A stretch of 64,000 nucleotides of DNA from Dyella lutea (GCF_024158035.1 NZ_JAMZEK010000003.1:1-64000); one strand, 5' to 3'; positions 8,252 through 17,283 are shown, counted from the first letter of the stretch. Program-made: numbers and translations. Notes: generated by a model from the letters alone, not told the origin.

Positions 8252-9226
8252 ATGATGTATCCATTGACCGGTACTCTGCAGGACCTCAACGATCTCTACT
8301 TCTTCGCTGCCGTGGTCGAACACAAGGGCTTTTCGGCTGCAGGGCGGGCGCTGGGCATTCCCAAGTCGCGCCTGAGCAAGCGCATCGCGCAGTTGGAGGA
8401 GCGCCTGGGTGTGCGCCTGCTGCAGCGGACCACGCGGCGCTTCGTGGTGACCGAGGTGGGCGAGCGCTTCTACGGTCATTGCCGGGCCGTGCTGGAAGAG
8501 GCGCAGGCGGCCCAGGACGCCGTGGACGAGCTGCGTGCCGAGCCGCGCGGCATGGTGCGGCTGAGCTGCCCGGTATCGTTGACCCAGACCATGCTGGCGG
8601 ACGTCCTGCCGGACTTCCTGCTGCAGTATCCGAAAGTGCAGGTGCGCGTGATGGCGTCGAACCGGCGGGTGGACGTGATCAGCGAAGGGGTCGACGTGGC
8701 CATCCGCGTGCGTAGCAAGCTGGACACCGACGCGACCCTCGTGGCGCGTACCTTCGGTCAGTCCCGCGTGTTGCCGGTGGCAAGTCCCCGGTTGCTGGAC
8801 GAGCAAGGGCGCCCGTCCACGCCGCAGGAACTGTCCGCGCTGCCGGCGCTGTCGATGCAGGAACACGACGGCGCGCAGAGCTGGGAGCTGATCGACGCGG
8901 CCGGCGAGCGGGTGGTGGTGGACATCCAGCCACGACTGGTCTGCGGCGATTTCGCCATGCTGCTCTCGGCGGCCCAGCGCGGCGCGGGCGTGGCCATGCT
9001 GCCGGAGTTCGTCTGCGCCCCGGCGGTGTCGCGCGGTGAACTGGAGGTGTTGCTGCCTGAGTGGAGTGCGCCGGAAGGCATGATGCACTTCGTCTACCCG
9101 AGCCGGCGCGGACAGCTGCCGGGCGTGCGCGCGTTGGTGGAGTTCCTTGCCGAGCGCCTGCCGGCCGCGGCGCGGCGCGAGAGCGACATCTGCACGGGCC
9201 ACCAGCCGAAGGCGCCGGCCGTGTGA
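8252..9226 (+). CDS. LysR-family transcriptional regulator
   Basis: A 324-aa regulator. The N-terminal winged helix-turn-helix is LNDLYFFAAVVEHKGFSAAG then PKSRLSKRIAQLEERLG with RLLQRTTRRFVVTEVG, and the C-terminal periplasmic-binding-like co-inducer domain follows from about residue 95. It belongs to the large DsdC/YafC/AaeR-like group by the RTTRRF pattern. Two adjacent ATG codons (8252, 8255) are possible; AAGGG lies upstream. It is divergent from the azoreductase gene, which it probably regulates in response to quinones or other electrophiles (inference). The last 15 residues extend beyond the conserved fold. Confidence 0.92.
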   Translation: MMYPLTGTLQDLNDLYFFAAVVEHKGFSAAGRALGIPKSRLSKRIAQLEERLGVRLLQRTTRRFVVTEVGERFYGHCRAVLEEAQAAQDAVDELRAEPRGMVRLSCPVSLTQTMLADVLPDFLLQYPKVQVRVMASNRRVDVISEGVDVAIRVRSKLDTDATLVARTFGQSRVLPVASPRLLDEQGRPSTPQELSALPALSMQEHDGAQSWELIDAAGERVVVDIQPRLVCGDFAMLLSAAQRGAGVAMLPEFVCAPAVSRGELEVLLPEWSAPEGMMHFVYPSRRGQLPGVRALVEFLAERLPAAARRESDICTGHQPKAPAV

Positions 9227-9276
9227 CGCGTGCTAGCATCGACGTTTAGCCATCCAAACGCACAGACACCAGACAC

Positions 9277-10422
9277 ATGCAGATAACCAGCAAGCTTCCC
9301 GCCGTCGGCACCACCATCTTCAGCGTGATGAGCCAACTGGCGGCGGAGCACAAGGCGGTGAACCTGGGGCAGGGCTTCCCCGACTATGAACCGCCGCAGG
9401 CGCTGCGCGAGGCGGTCGCCCGGGCGATGGCCGAGGGGCGCAACCAGTACGCGCCGGGCATCGGCCTGGCGCCGCTGCGCGAGGCGATCGCCCGCAAGAC
9501 CGAGCGCCTGTACGGCCATGCGGTGAACCCCGACACCGAGGTCACGGTGACCTCCGGCGCCACCGAGGCGATCTTCTCGGCGATCGCGGCATTGGTGCGC
9601 CAGGGCGACGAGGTGATCGTGTTCGATCCGGCCTACGACTGCTACGAGCCAGCGATCGACCTGCAGGGTGCGCGGGCGGTGCACATCCCGCTGACCCCGC
9701 CCAGCTTTTCGATCGACTGGCAGCGCGTGCGCGACGCGATCACGCCGCGCACGCGGATGATCCTGGTGAACTCGCCGCACAATCCGTCCGGCGCCGTGCT
9801 GTCGGCCGACGACCTGGACCAGCTGGCCGACCTGCTGCGTGACACCGGGATCATCGTGCTGTCCGACGAGGTCTACGAACACATCGTCTTCGACGGCGTC
9901 GCCCACCAGAGCGTGCTGCGCCATCCCGAACTGGCCGCGCGCAGCGTGGTGGTGTCCAGCTTCGGCAAGACCTATCACTGCACCGGCTGGAAGGTCGGCT
10001 ACGCGGTGGCGCCGGCCGCGCTGAGCCACGAATTCCGCAAGGTGCACCAGTACGTCACCTTCTGCACCTTCCATCCGGCGCAGGTCGCCTTCGCCGAATT
10101 CCTGGAGAGTCACCCGGAGCACTACCTGGAGCTGCCGGCGTTCTACCAGGCCAAGCGCGACCGGTTCCGCGCGCTGCTGGCGCCGTCGCGCTTCAAGCTG
10201 CTCGACGTGCCGGGCGGCTACTTCCAGCTGGTCGACTACTCGGCGATCCGCGACGAGGACGACCTCGCGTTCTGCCACTGGCTGGTGCGCGAGGGTGGCG
10301 TGGCGGCGATCCCGCTGACGCCGTTCTGCGCCACGCCGCCGGGCACCCGGCTCGCGCGGCTGTGCTTCGCCAAGAGCGATGCCACGCTGGAGCAGGCGGT
10401 CGAACGCCTGGTGCGACTGTGA
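9277..10422 (+). CDS. ybdL: Methionine aminotransferase (YbdL type)
   Basis: A 381-aa fold-type I PLP aminotransferase. YbdL enzymes transfer the amino group between methionine, phenylalanine or other aromatic amino acids and keto acids. Visible features are NLGQGFPDYEPP near residue 29, NSPHNPSGAV at 166-174, SDEVY at 196-200 and the PLP lysine in SSFGKTYHCTGWK (Lys231). The KMTB/kynurenine branch typically shows this FGKTYHCTGWK sequence. Its stop overlaps the GTG start of the next gene, a C-N hydrolase, and that pairing (transaminase plus omega-amidase) suggests a role in methionine salvage with glutamine as amino donor. Confidence 0.92.
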   Translation: MQITSKLPAVGTTIFSVMSQLAAEHKAVNLGQGFPDYEPPQALREAVARAMAEGRNQYAPGIGLAPLREAIARKTERLYGHAVNPDTEVTVTSGATEAIFSAIAALVRQGDEVIVFDPAYDCYEPAIDLQGARAVHIPLTPPSFSIDWQRVRDAITPRTRMILVNSPHNPSGAVLSADDLDQLADLLRDTGIIVLSDEVYEHIVFDGVAHQSVLRHPELAARSVVVSSFGKTYHCTGWKVGYAVAPAALSHEFRKVHQYVTFCTFHPAQVAFAEFLESHPEHYLELPAFYQAKRDRFRALLAPSRFKLLDVPGGYFQLVDYSAIRDEDDLAFCHWLVREGGVAAIPLTPFCATPPGTRLARLCFAKSDATLEQAVERLVRL

Positions 10423-11228
10423 GCGCGCTGCAGCCGCTCACCGTCACGCTGGTGCAGGGCGCCACGCGTTGGCACGACGCCGAGGCGAACCGCGAGTACT
10501 ACGGCGGGCTGGTGCGCGCGCATGCAGGTACGACCGACCTGTTCGTGCTGCCGGAAACCTTCCTGTCCGGCTTCAGCAACGATACCCGCGTCAGCGCCGA
10601 GACCATGGACGGCCCGGGCGTGGCGTGGCTGCGCACGCTGGCCACCGAGGTCGGCGCGACGATCACCGGCAGCCTGGCGATCCGCGAAGGCGACACGGTC
10701 TACAACCGGCTGCTGTGGGCGACCCCGCAGGAAGACCTGCAGCAGTACGACAAGCGCCACCTGTTCCGCATGGCCGGCGAGCACACTCGCTACGGCGGCG
10801 GCCGCGAGCGGCTGATCGTCGAGCTGAAGGGCTGGAGGATCCTGCCGCAGGTCTGCTACGACCTCCGTTTCCCGGTGTGGCTGCGCAATGGCCGCAACGA
10901 ACAGGCAACCGGTGGCATGGACTACGACCTGGCGCTGTTCGTGGCCAACTGGCCGGCGCCGCGCCGGCAGCCGTGGCGCACGCTGCTGCGCGCCCGCGCG
11001 ATCGAGAACCTCAGCTACGTCATCGGCGTGAACCGCGTGGGCATGGACGGCAACGATCTTCCGTATGCGGGCGACAGCGCCGTGCTGGATCCGGTGGGAG
11101 AGCCGCTGATCGAGCTGGGTGCGCAGGAGCAGGTGGCGACCGTGCGCATCGATCCGGCGCCACTGCTCGCCCATCGCGAGCGCTTTCCCGCCTGGATGGA
11201 TGCCGACGCGTTCCAACTGCTGTCGTGA
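10419..11228 (+). CDS. yafV: Omega-amidase (nitrilase superfamily, YafV type)
   Basis: A 269-aa carbon-nitrogen hydrolase that cleaves alpha-ketoglutaramate or alpha-ketosuccinamate. The catalytic Glu-Lys-Cys triad is visible: Glu46 in LPETFLSGF, Lys112 in QYDKRHLFRM and Cys146 in PQVCYDLRFPVW. Start is GTG at 10419, overlapping the ybdL stop by four bases (GTGA), because homology begins at LTVTLVQ. Coupling to a glutamine-type transaminase gene fits the known partnership in which the amidase removes the keto-amide by-product and drives transamination. Confidence 0.93.
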   Translation: MSALQPLTVTLVQGATRWHDAEANREYYGGLVRAHAGTTDLFVLPETFLSGFSNDTRVSAETMDGPGVAWLRTLATEVGATITGSLAIREGDTVYNRLLWATPQEDLQQYDKRHLFRMAGEHTRYGGGRERLIVELKGWRILPQVCYDLRFPVWLRNGRNEQATGGMDYDLALFVANWPAPRRQPWRTLLRARAIENLSYVIGVNRVGMDGNDLPYAGDSAVLDPVGEPLIELGAQEQVATVRIDPAPLLAHRERFPAWMDADAFQLLS

Positions 11229-11433
11229 AGGATGATGGGCGTGTAGGGGATTTCTCGGCACGCCTGTCGGGTCATCGCGCGACGATGAGCGAGGCGCGGA
11301 AAAAGGTGATTTCCTCCACCTTTTGCGCTTGATCCGCCGCATCTCCGGCCCGTAGCCTTGCGCGGCGTCTGGCGGAACCGGGGCACGGCAAGTGCGCTTT
11401 GGCCGCCGGCGCAAAGCCAGGGGATGCAAACCA

Positions 11434-11535
11434 ATGCTCAAGGACGAGTTCATGCGGGCGCCGTCGCGCGCGCCCATCACGTACCACGTCGTCGACGTTC
11501 CGCCGATGCCGCCCGACGGCGGACCGGCACGCTAG
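11434..11535 (+). CDS. Possible 33-residue small protein
   Basis: An ATG preceded by AGGGGA at nine bases opens a 33-codon frame ending in TAG. The product starts MLKDEFMRAPSRAPITYHVV and is proline-rich at the end. It lies alone in the 470-base gap before the CsgG-like lipoprotein. It matches no family I know; a leader peptide, a small protein or chance are all possible. Confidence 0.28.
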   Translation: MLKDEFMRAPSRAPITYHVVDVPPMPPDGGPAR

Positions 11536-11697
11536 GTCGCCGCCGCCAGGGCCGGACCGGTCCGCGTTGCGGCTATCCCGAACCTTCCGTACATGGCTCC
11601 CCGCGCGACGGGGACGGATGGTCTTGGCCCGCGCGGAGGGGTTCGGTGGTTCGACGCTCCCTCCGTTCCTCCCACTCGTTTCCATCATGGAGTAATC

Positions 11698-12717
11698 ATG
11701 AGAATTGACTCTCTCAAGCAGGGCGCTCTTGCCCTTGCGATCGTTGCCTTCACGGGCCTAGCCGGCTGCTCGACCCTGCAGACCGGCGGTGGCAAGAACC
11801 CGGTCGCCGGGTCGGCCGGCGGCGCCAACAGCAAGAACGCCAATCCGACCCTCGAGCATTGCCCGAAGCCGCTGGGGACGCTGGCCGTGGAGGAGGATGA
11901 GGGCGAGCCTTGGTACGCCATGCTGACCCAGCAGTACCACCTGCCGTCGACCACGCCGCTGATCCGCTTGATGATCCAGCAGAGCAACTGCTTCGTCGTG
12001 GTCGATCGCGGTCGCGGCATGACCTCCATGATGCGCGAGCGCGACCTGGCCGCTTCCGGTGAATTGCGTTCGAGCAGCAACCTGCGGCCGCACCAGATGG
12101 TGGCCGCCGACTACGTGGTGACGCCGAACATCCAGTTCTCGCAGGGTACGGGCGGCGGGGCGGCAGGTCTGGCCGGGCTGGTGCCTTACGGTGCGCTGGT
12201 CGGGGCGGTGGTCGGCTCGATGAAGACCAGCGAAGCGTCCACCACGCTCATGCTCACCGATACCCGGTCGGGCGTGCAGGTGGCGATCGCGCAGGGCAGC
12301 GCGAAGAACACGGACTTCGGGTTCGGGGGGCTGTTCGGTGGGGCGGGTGCCGTCGGCGCGGCCGGTGCGTACGCCAAGACGCCACAGGGCAAGGTGATCG
12401 CGGCGGCTTTCCTCGACTCCTACAACCAGATGGTCAAGGCAGTGCGCGAATATGCGCCGCAGCACGTGTCCGGTGGACTGGGAACCGGGGGCGCCCTTTC
12501 CGTGGATGGCGAGTCTCCGTCGGGCGAAGGTGATGTGGCGGGCCTCTCGCTCCGGGATGCGCAGCGCAAGCTGGCGTCGCTCGGTCTCTACAAGAGTCGC
12601 ATCGACGGCCGTCCGGGCCCGGGCACGTCGTCCGCGCTGAGCAGCTTCCAGCGCATTCGGGGGCTGGACGTGACCGGCAAGCTCGATCCGGCCACGGCCA
12701 AGGCACTGCAGCAGTAG
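11698..12717 (+). CDS. CsgG-like lipoprotein with C-terminal peptidoglycan-binding domain
   Basis: A 339-aa lipoprotein. ATG at 11698 gives a clean signal with lipobox LAGC (Cys24) and Ser at +2, so probably outer membrane; the frame upstream to 11593 is ignored. Residues 60-260 resemble the CsgG/HfaB curli-secretion fold (LIRLMIQQSNCFVVVDRG, then MMRERDLAASGEL, then a glycine-rich GLVPYGALVGAVVG segment). Residues 280-339 are a PG_binding_1 domain (LSLRDAQRKLASLGLYKSRI ... FQRIRGLDVTGKLDPATAKAL). The combination suggests a secretion-pore-like or envelope protein anchored to the wall. No curli subunit gene is nearby. ATGGAGT precedes the start. Confidence 0.8.
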   Translation: MRIDSLKQGALALAIVAFTGLAGCSTLQTGGGKNPVAGSAGGANSKNANPTLEHCPKPLGTLAVEEDEGEPWYAMLTQQYHLPSTTPLIRLMIQQSNCFVVVDRGRGMTSMMRERDLAASGELRSSSNLRPHQMVAADYVVTPNIQFSQGTGGGAAGLAGLVPYGALVGAVVGSMKTSEASTTLMLTDTRSGVQVAIAQGSAKNTDFGFGGLFGGAGAVGAAGAYAKTPQGKVIAAAFLDSYNQMVKAVREYAPQHVSGGLGTGGALSVDGESPSGEGDVAGLSLRDAQRKLASLGLYKSRIDGRPGPGTSSALSSFQRIRGLDVTGKLDPATAKALQQ

Positions 12718-12749
12718 CGTTCGCGCGGCACGGTTTAGACGCCATCATG

Positions 12750-12777
12750 AAAAAGTCGCCCATTCGGGCGGCTTTTT
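12750..12777. terminator. Bidirectional terminator between lipoprotein and rluB
   Basis: A hairpin of AAAAAGTCGCCC and GGGCGGCTTTTT around ATTC, with one G-U pair, serves both convergent genes. Confidence 0.85.
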
Positions 12778-12806
12778 CGTCTGTAGCCGCGGACGACTCG
12801 GATCCG

Positions 12807-14204
12807 TCAGCGATTGCCGCCGCGGTTGCCGCCGGGGCGCTTGCCGCCGCGACCGCCGCCACTGTTGCCACCCGGCCGGGGGCCACGGTTGCCGGCATTG
12901 CCGCGATTGCCTGCATTGCTACGGCTACCCGCGTTGTTGCCACGGTTGCCGCCGGGGCCGCGCTTTTCGCCGCCGAAGCCGCTGTAGGGAGCCGCCGTGC
13001 CGGCAGCACCCACGCCACCGCCGCCGCGACGGCGCTTGGCGCCACCGGGCTTGCCCTGGCCACCGCTGGCCGGCTGGCCGTCACGGGTCTCACCGGCGAA
13101 CCAGGTGCGCACCGAGGGCAATTCCTGGCCGGGCGCCACGCCGCGCTTGTTGCGGCTCTTGCGGGGCTGGCCCGGGCGTTCCGGGCGGGCGACGTTGCCG
13201 TTCACCTCGCGCCCGGGGCGACGCCCCTTGCCGCGGGCCGGCTCGTCGCGGATGCGGTCGAACGCACGCAGTTCACGTGCTTCGTCTGCGGCGGCGCTGC
13301 TCCACGCGGTGGCGGCACCGCGCTCCGGGCGGTATTCGGTGACGTGGCGCGGGGCGCGGCGCTGGTGCAGCACCGGGCTGAGCGTCAAGACCGGCTGGGG
13401 CGCGCCCAGGCCGGTGAGCTTGCGCAGCTCCTTCACGGCGTCCTCGCCCAGCGATTCGCAGTCGCCCCGGCGCAGGGCGCGCGGCAACTGCACGTTGCCG
13501 TAGCGGATGCGCTTGAGGCGACTGACCAGGAAGCCCTGCGAATCCCACAGGCGACGCACCTCGCGGTTGCGACCCTCGCGGATCACCACGCGGAACCAGC
13601 TGTGGCTGCCGCCGCGGCTGATCACCGCGATGTCGTCGAAGCGGGCGGGACCGTCCTCCAGCTCGACGCCGGACTTGAGCTTCTCGATGATCTCGTCGGG
13701 TACTTCGCCATGGACACGGCACAGGTACTCGCGCTCCAGACCGCTCTTGGGATGCATCAGCGCGTTGGCCAGCTCGCCGTCGGTGGTGAGCAGCAGCAGG
13801 CCGGTGGTATTGATGTCCAACCGGCCGACGGCGACCCAGCGCGCGCCCTTCAGGCGGGGCAGCTCCTCGAACACGGTGGGGCGACCTTCCGGATCGTCCC
13901 GGGTGGTCATCACGCCTTCCGGCTTGTGGTAGACCAGCACCTCGGTTTCGTCGCGGTTGTCGGTGGCGACGACGAACTGCTTGCCGTCGATGACCACGCG
14001 GTCGCCGGCATGCACGCTGGCGCCGATGGCGGCCGGCTGGCCGTTGAGCTCGACTTCGCCCGCATGGATGCGCTGCTCGAGCATGCGCCGCGAGCCGAGG
14101 CCGGCGTTCGCGAGCACCTTGTGCAGGCGCTCTTCCAGTGCGGGTTCGTTTTCGGCCCGTGCGGGGCGCTTGAGGGTAAGTAGGGATTTCTGCGGCGCAG
14201 TCAT
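12807..14204 (-). CDS. rluB: 23S rRNA pseudouridine synthase RluB with long RG-rich tail
   Basis: Isomerises a uridine in helix 90 region of 23S rRNA (U2605 in E. coli numbering). The S4 RNA-binding domain spans about residues 24-70 (ERLHKVLANAGLGSRRMLE), then the catalytic domain with Asp130 in VGRLDINTTGLLLLT and EGRNREVRRLWDSQGF. The core ends near residue 270; the remaining nearly 200 residues are low complexity, rich in Arg, Gly, Asn and Pro (GNRGNAGNRGPRPGGNSGG), much longer than in E. coli RluB (291 aa). Such RGG-type tails bind RNA non-specifically. It follows scpB by 12 bases and is probably co-transcribed with scpA-scpB. Confidence 0.92.
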   Translation of the reverse strand: MTAPQKSLLTLKRPARAENEPALEERLHKVLANAGLGSRRMLEQRIHAGEVELNGQPAAIGASVHAGDRVVIDGKQFVVATDNRDETEVLVYHKPEGVMTTRDDPEGRPTVFEELPRLKGARWVAVGRLDINTTGLLLLTTDGELANALMHPKSGLEREYLCRVHGEVPDEIIEKLKSGVELEDGPARFDDIAVISRGGSHSWFRVVIREGRNREVRRLWDSQGFLVSRLKRIRYGNVQLPRALRRGDCESLGEDAVKELRKLTGLGAPQPVLTLSPVLHQRRAPRHVTEYRPERGAATAWSSAAADEARELRAFDRIRDEPARGKGRRPGREVNGNVARPERPGQPRKSRNKRGVAPGQELPSVRTWFAGETRDGQPASGGQGKPGGAKRRRGGGGVGAAGTAAPYSGFGGEKRGPGGNRGNNAGSRSNAGNRGNAGNRGPRPGGNSGGGRGGKRPGGNRGGNR

Positions 14205-14216
14205 GCGCGTGACTCC

Positions 14217-15212
14217 TCAGGAATGCTTGTCGGTGTCGCCGTCGCCGGCGTCCGCGGGGATCGCTGCCTCGTCGGCAGTGGTCGGTTCGGTGGACAGCCC
14301 GTCGGGGGCTGGCGGAGTGCCGTCGCGCAGGTCCGCGGCGGACACAGGTTCTTCTTCGGCGCCATCGGGGGCCGTGGCGACGTTCTCGGTGTCATCGTTT
14401 GCGGCCTCTTCCATGCCCGTCGGGTTGGCGGCTTCGGCGAGATCGTGAACGTCGAAATCCGCGGCCGGGTCGATGTCGTCCCTGGCTGCGGTGGCATCGG
14501 CCGGTTGCGCCGGATCGGCATCCTCGACGCTGGTGGTGGCCTGCGCTTCGGCCTCGGGATCGATCGGCAGGTCCTTCACCACACGTGCCGGCAGCGGCTC
14601 GGGCTCGAAGCGCAGCTGCGGGTCTTCCATGTCGCGGATCTCGGACAGCGGCGGGAGCTGGTCCAGCGATTTCAGGTTGAAGTAGTCCAGGAATGCACGG
14701 GTGGTGCCGAACAGCGCCGGTCGGCCCGGCACGTCGCGGTGGCCGACCACGCGGATCCAGTCGCGCTCCTCCAGCGTCTTGATGATGTTGGAGGACACCA
14801 CCACGCCTCGGATCTGCTCGATCTCCGGGCGGGTGATCGGCTGGCGGTAGGCGATCAGTGCCAAGGTTTCCAGCAGGGCGCGGGAGTAGCGGCTGGGCCG
14901 CTCGGTCCACATCCGAGACAGCCAGGGGTGCACGGCCTGCTTCACCTGGTAGCGGAAACCGGATGCGATCTCCTTCAGCTCCACGCCGCGCCCCTCGCAG
15001 TCGCCAGCCAGCGCCTCGAGCGTGCGCGCGACCAGCTCGCGGGTTACTTCGTGTTCTTCGCCGAACAACTCGACCAGCTGCGCCATCGTCAGCGGGTTGC
15101 TGGAGGCGAGCAGGGCGGCTTCGACGATCGGCTTGAGCTGTTCGATGCCGAGTGGCTCCTGGCGGACCGGTTCGTCGCGGACAGGGCTGGCGAGTTCCTG
15201 GTTGTCACTCAT
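14217..15212 (-). CDS. scpB: Segregation and condensation protein B
   Basis: A 331-aa protein; ScpB dimers with winged-helix domains bind ScpA and the SMC complex for chromosome condensation. The conserved core is residues 15-195, with ALLASSNPLTMAQLVELFGE and ALLETLALIAYRQPITRPEI followed by GRPALFGTTRAFLDYF. The last 130 residues are an acidic, Ala/Asp/Glu-rich disordered tail absent from compact ScpB proteins. ATG at 15212 (MSDNQELASP) overlaps the scpA stop by eight bases; an in-frame ATG at 15239 is a less likely start. Operon order is scpA-scpB-rluB. Confidence 0.93.
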   Translation of the reverse strand: MSDNQELASPVRDEPVRQEPLGIEQLKPIVEAALLASSNPLTMAQLVELFGEEHEVTRELVARTLEALAGDCEGRGVELKEIASGFRYQVKQAVHPWLSRMWTERPSRYSRALLETLALIAYRQPITRPEIEQIRGVVVSSNIIKTLEERDWIRVVGHRDVPGRPALFGTTRAFLDYFNLKSLDQLPPLSEIRDMEDPQLRFEPEPLPARVVKDLPIDPEAEAQATTSVEDADPAQPADATAARDDIDPAADFDVHDLAEAANPTGMEEAANDDTENVATAPDGAEEEPVSAADLRDGTPPAPDGLSTEPTTADEAAIPADAGDGDTDKHS

Positions 15213-16131
15213 AGGCGGAGGCTTCTCCGGCGGATTCATCGTTGGGCGGGGCGTCGTCGTCGGTGGCGTCCTGGTAGTCGCCCGCGTCGGCCTTGGCCCG
15301 GAGGTAGATCGGCGCCAGCGGCGCTTCCTGCACGATCTCGATCAGCATTTCCTTGGCCAGTTCGAGCATGGCCAGGAAGGTCACCACCACGCCGAGCCGG
15401 CCCTCGGTCGGATCGAACAGCGTCTCGAAGCGCTGGAAACTGATGCTTTCCAGCTTGCCCAGCAGCTCGCCCATGCGCTGGCGCACGCTCAGCGCTTCGC
15501 GCTTGATGGCGTGATGGCCGAACAGTTCGGCGCGGTGCATCACGTCCTTGAGCGCCAGCAGCATTTCCTTGAGGTCCAGCGGGGGCGGCAGGCGGATCAC
15601 CGTGCGCTCGCCCGCGTCCACCTGCACTGGCATCGTGTCGCGCTCCACGCGGGGCAGGGCGTCGATGTCCTCGGCGGCTTTCTTGAACCGCTCGTACTCC
15701 TGCAGTCTGCGCACCAGGTCGGCGCGGGGGTCTTCCTCCAGCCCTTCCTCGGCCGGCGGCCGCGGCAGCAGCAGCCGCGACTTGATCTCGGCCAGGATCG
15801 CGGCCATCAGCAGGTATTCGGCCGCCAGCTCCAGCCGCATCACATCGCGCATCAGCTCGATGTAGGCCATGTACTGGCGGGTGATCTCGGCGACCGGGAT
15901 GTCCAGGATGTCCAGGTTTTGCCGGCGGATCAGGTAAAGCAGCAGGTCCAGCGGGCCCTCGAACGCCTCCAGGATGACTTCCAGCGCGTCCGGCGGAATG
16001 TACAGGTCCTGCGGCATCTGCAGGATCGGCTCGCCGCGCACGATCGCCAGCGGCATCTCCTGCTGCTGCGGCATCGACGCGAACACGTCCGCTTGACTGG
16101 TTGTCTGAGGCTCGCTTGGCTCAGTGCTCAT
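15205..16131 (-). CDS. scpA: Segregation and condensation protein A
   Basis: A 308-aa kleisin that bridges SMC heads during chromosome condensation. Homology begins at about residue 50 with EAFEGPLDLLLYLIRRQNLD followed by IPVAEITRQYMAYI and AAEYLLMAAILAEIKSRLLL, the N-terminal kleisin domain; the C-terminal winged helix includes GVVVTFLAMLELAKE. ATG at 16131 (MSTEPSEPQ) is preferred to a longer frame from 16200. First gene of the minus-strand scpA-scpB-rluB operon; its promoter must lie in the gene-poor stretch upstream. Confidence 0.95.
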   Translation of the reverse strand: MSTEPSEPQTTSQADVFASMPQQQEMPLAIVRGEPILQMPQDLYIPPDALEVILEAFEGPLDLLLYLIRRQNLDILDIPVAEITRQYMAYIELMRDVMRLELAAEYLLMAAILAEIKSRLLLPRPPAEEGLEEDPRADLVRRLQEYERFKKAAEDIDALPRVERDTMPVQVDAGERTVIRLPPPLDLKEMLLALKDVMHRAELFGHHAIKREALSVRQRMGELLGKLESISFQRFETLFDPTEGRLGVVVTFLAMLELAKEMLIEIVQEAPLAPIYLRAKADAGDYQDATDDDAPPNDESAGEASAYE

Positions 16132-16864
16132 CAATGCATGTCGTTGGGCCACCGCCCGAAAGGACGGGGATTGCACACGATTGGAACCGGACCCGTCCAT
16201 CCGGCTCGCGCCGAGGGATACGGGGCTTGCACGCGCCGACGTAGCCGCGCTGTGTGGAAACGCTCCTGCTGCAGATGCCCGGCCTGGCTGTTGCCTTGGT
16301 CGCGAATGCCCGGCGATACCCCTGGGGAATCATCGGACGGGTCGCGACCAACCGCTGGGCGTCCGGTCCGGGATATGAGCCACGGTCGAGGCGCACGTGC
16401 CGTTGGGCGTCGGAAACGCTACAGGCATGTCAGTCGGTCGGCGGAGAGCATCGAACGTGGCTCTCGGGGCGCTCTCCACTGCCTCGCCGGCAGGATGGCG
16501 CCCTGTATTAATCCCACGAATGGCCCACAGGGTAATGGCTGGTTTGCCGCAAGTCCAGCAGCCGGGCGGCCATCGCGTCATCTGGGCGCAATGTGCCGCT
16601 GATCGTCCATCCTTGGCACTGGGGCCCGGCTTGTCATGGTCGCCGGTGCTGCCTCGATGGCCATTTGGCGCGAATAGCGGATCTGATTTCGGTTCTGGCA
16701 CATCGTTTGCTTCACCCGCTTGTCCCTGCGTGGACTTCGTGCCCCAATACGATCCTGCCGGATCGGGGCCCGCGCGCGTCGGGAACATTCTTCACCGGCA
16801 GGTCCTCCCGGGCCTTTCGGTGCGAGGGAATCAGGCCTCCGGGGGACGGGGCAAGCGAGGGAGC
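16132..16864. other. 730-base intergenic stretch, no supported gene
   Basis: Lies between the divergent starts of scpA and the PilZ gene. Locally less GC-rich in places (around 16505-16540 and 16670-16700). Open frames on both strands have no recognisable domain and overlap one another. It must carry the promoters of both flanking genes, but I cannot point to convincing boxes. Confidence 0.5.
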
Positions 16865-16867
16865 ATG

Positions 16868-17230
16868 ATGGCAGTAGACAAGAATGCGACGGGCTTCGGC
16901 GAGGAACATCTGCGCCCGGCCAGGATGCGCATCGAGACGACGGTGCTGATGAGTCGTGGAGACCAGTCGCATCCGAGCGAACTGGTGGATATTTCGGCCA
17001 CTGGCCTGCTGGTGCGGCGCCCTCTGGGCTGGTCCGGCGAGCTGGGGGAGCCGTGGGTGCTGGACATGATCTTCGGCAGCGACCTGCACATCCACCTGGA
17101 GGCGACGGTGGCGCGGATTTCCGACCATCATGTCGGTTATGCGTATTCCCGGATTCCCGAGGACAAGCAGGTGCCGCTGTGGAATCTGCTCGGTGGTTAC
17201 GCCGACATCCTGGAGCAGTGGAACAACTGA
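16868..17230 (+). CDS. Single-domain PilZ protein
   Basis: A 120-aa protein made of one PilZ domain, the c-di-GMP receptor fold. The conserved DxSxxG motif is present as DISATG near residue 39, preceded by an arginine cluster (RPARMR) rather than an exact RxxxR spacing, so ligand binding is likely but not certain. ATG at 16865 would add one methionine. A frame open back to 16397 is not used because there is no homology there. Single-gene unit ending at a strong hairpin. A partner could be the membrane diguanylate cyclase at 52.1-53.9 kb, but nothing links them directly. Confidence 0.82.
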   Translation: MAVDKNATGFGEEHLRPARMRIETTVLMSRGDQSHPSELVDISATGLLVRRPLGWSGELGEPWVLDMIFGSDLHIHLEATVARISDHHVGYAYSRIPEDKQVPLWNLLGGYADILEQWNN

Positions 17231-17260
17231 GCGGAACCGGTTCGCGGCGCTGCACAGGAA

Positions 17261-17283
17261 AACGCCCGCGTCACGCGGGCGTT
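17261..17283. terminator. Bidirectional terminator between PilZ gene and fadD
   Basis: A perfect 10-bp stem, AACGCCCGCG and CGCGGGCGTT with a TCA loop, sits between the convergent stops. Confidence 0.8.

Noticed and set aside
16397-16864. N-terminal extension of the PilZ protein
   Set aside because: The frame is open but the extra 157 residues have no homology, and a Met-Met start follows GAGGGAGC directly at the PilZ domain.
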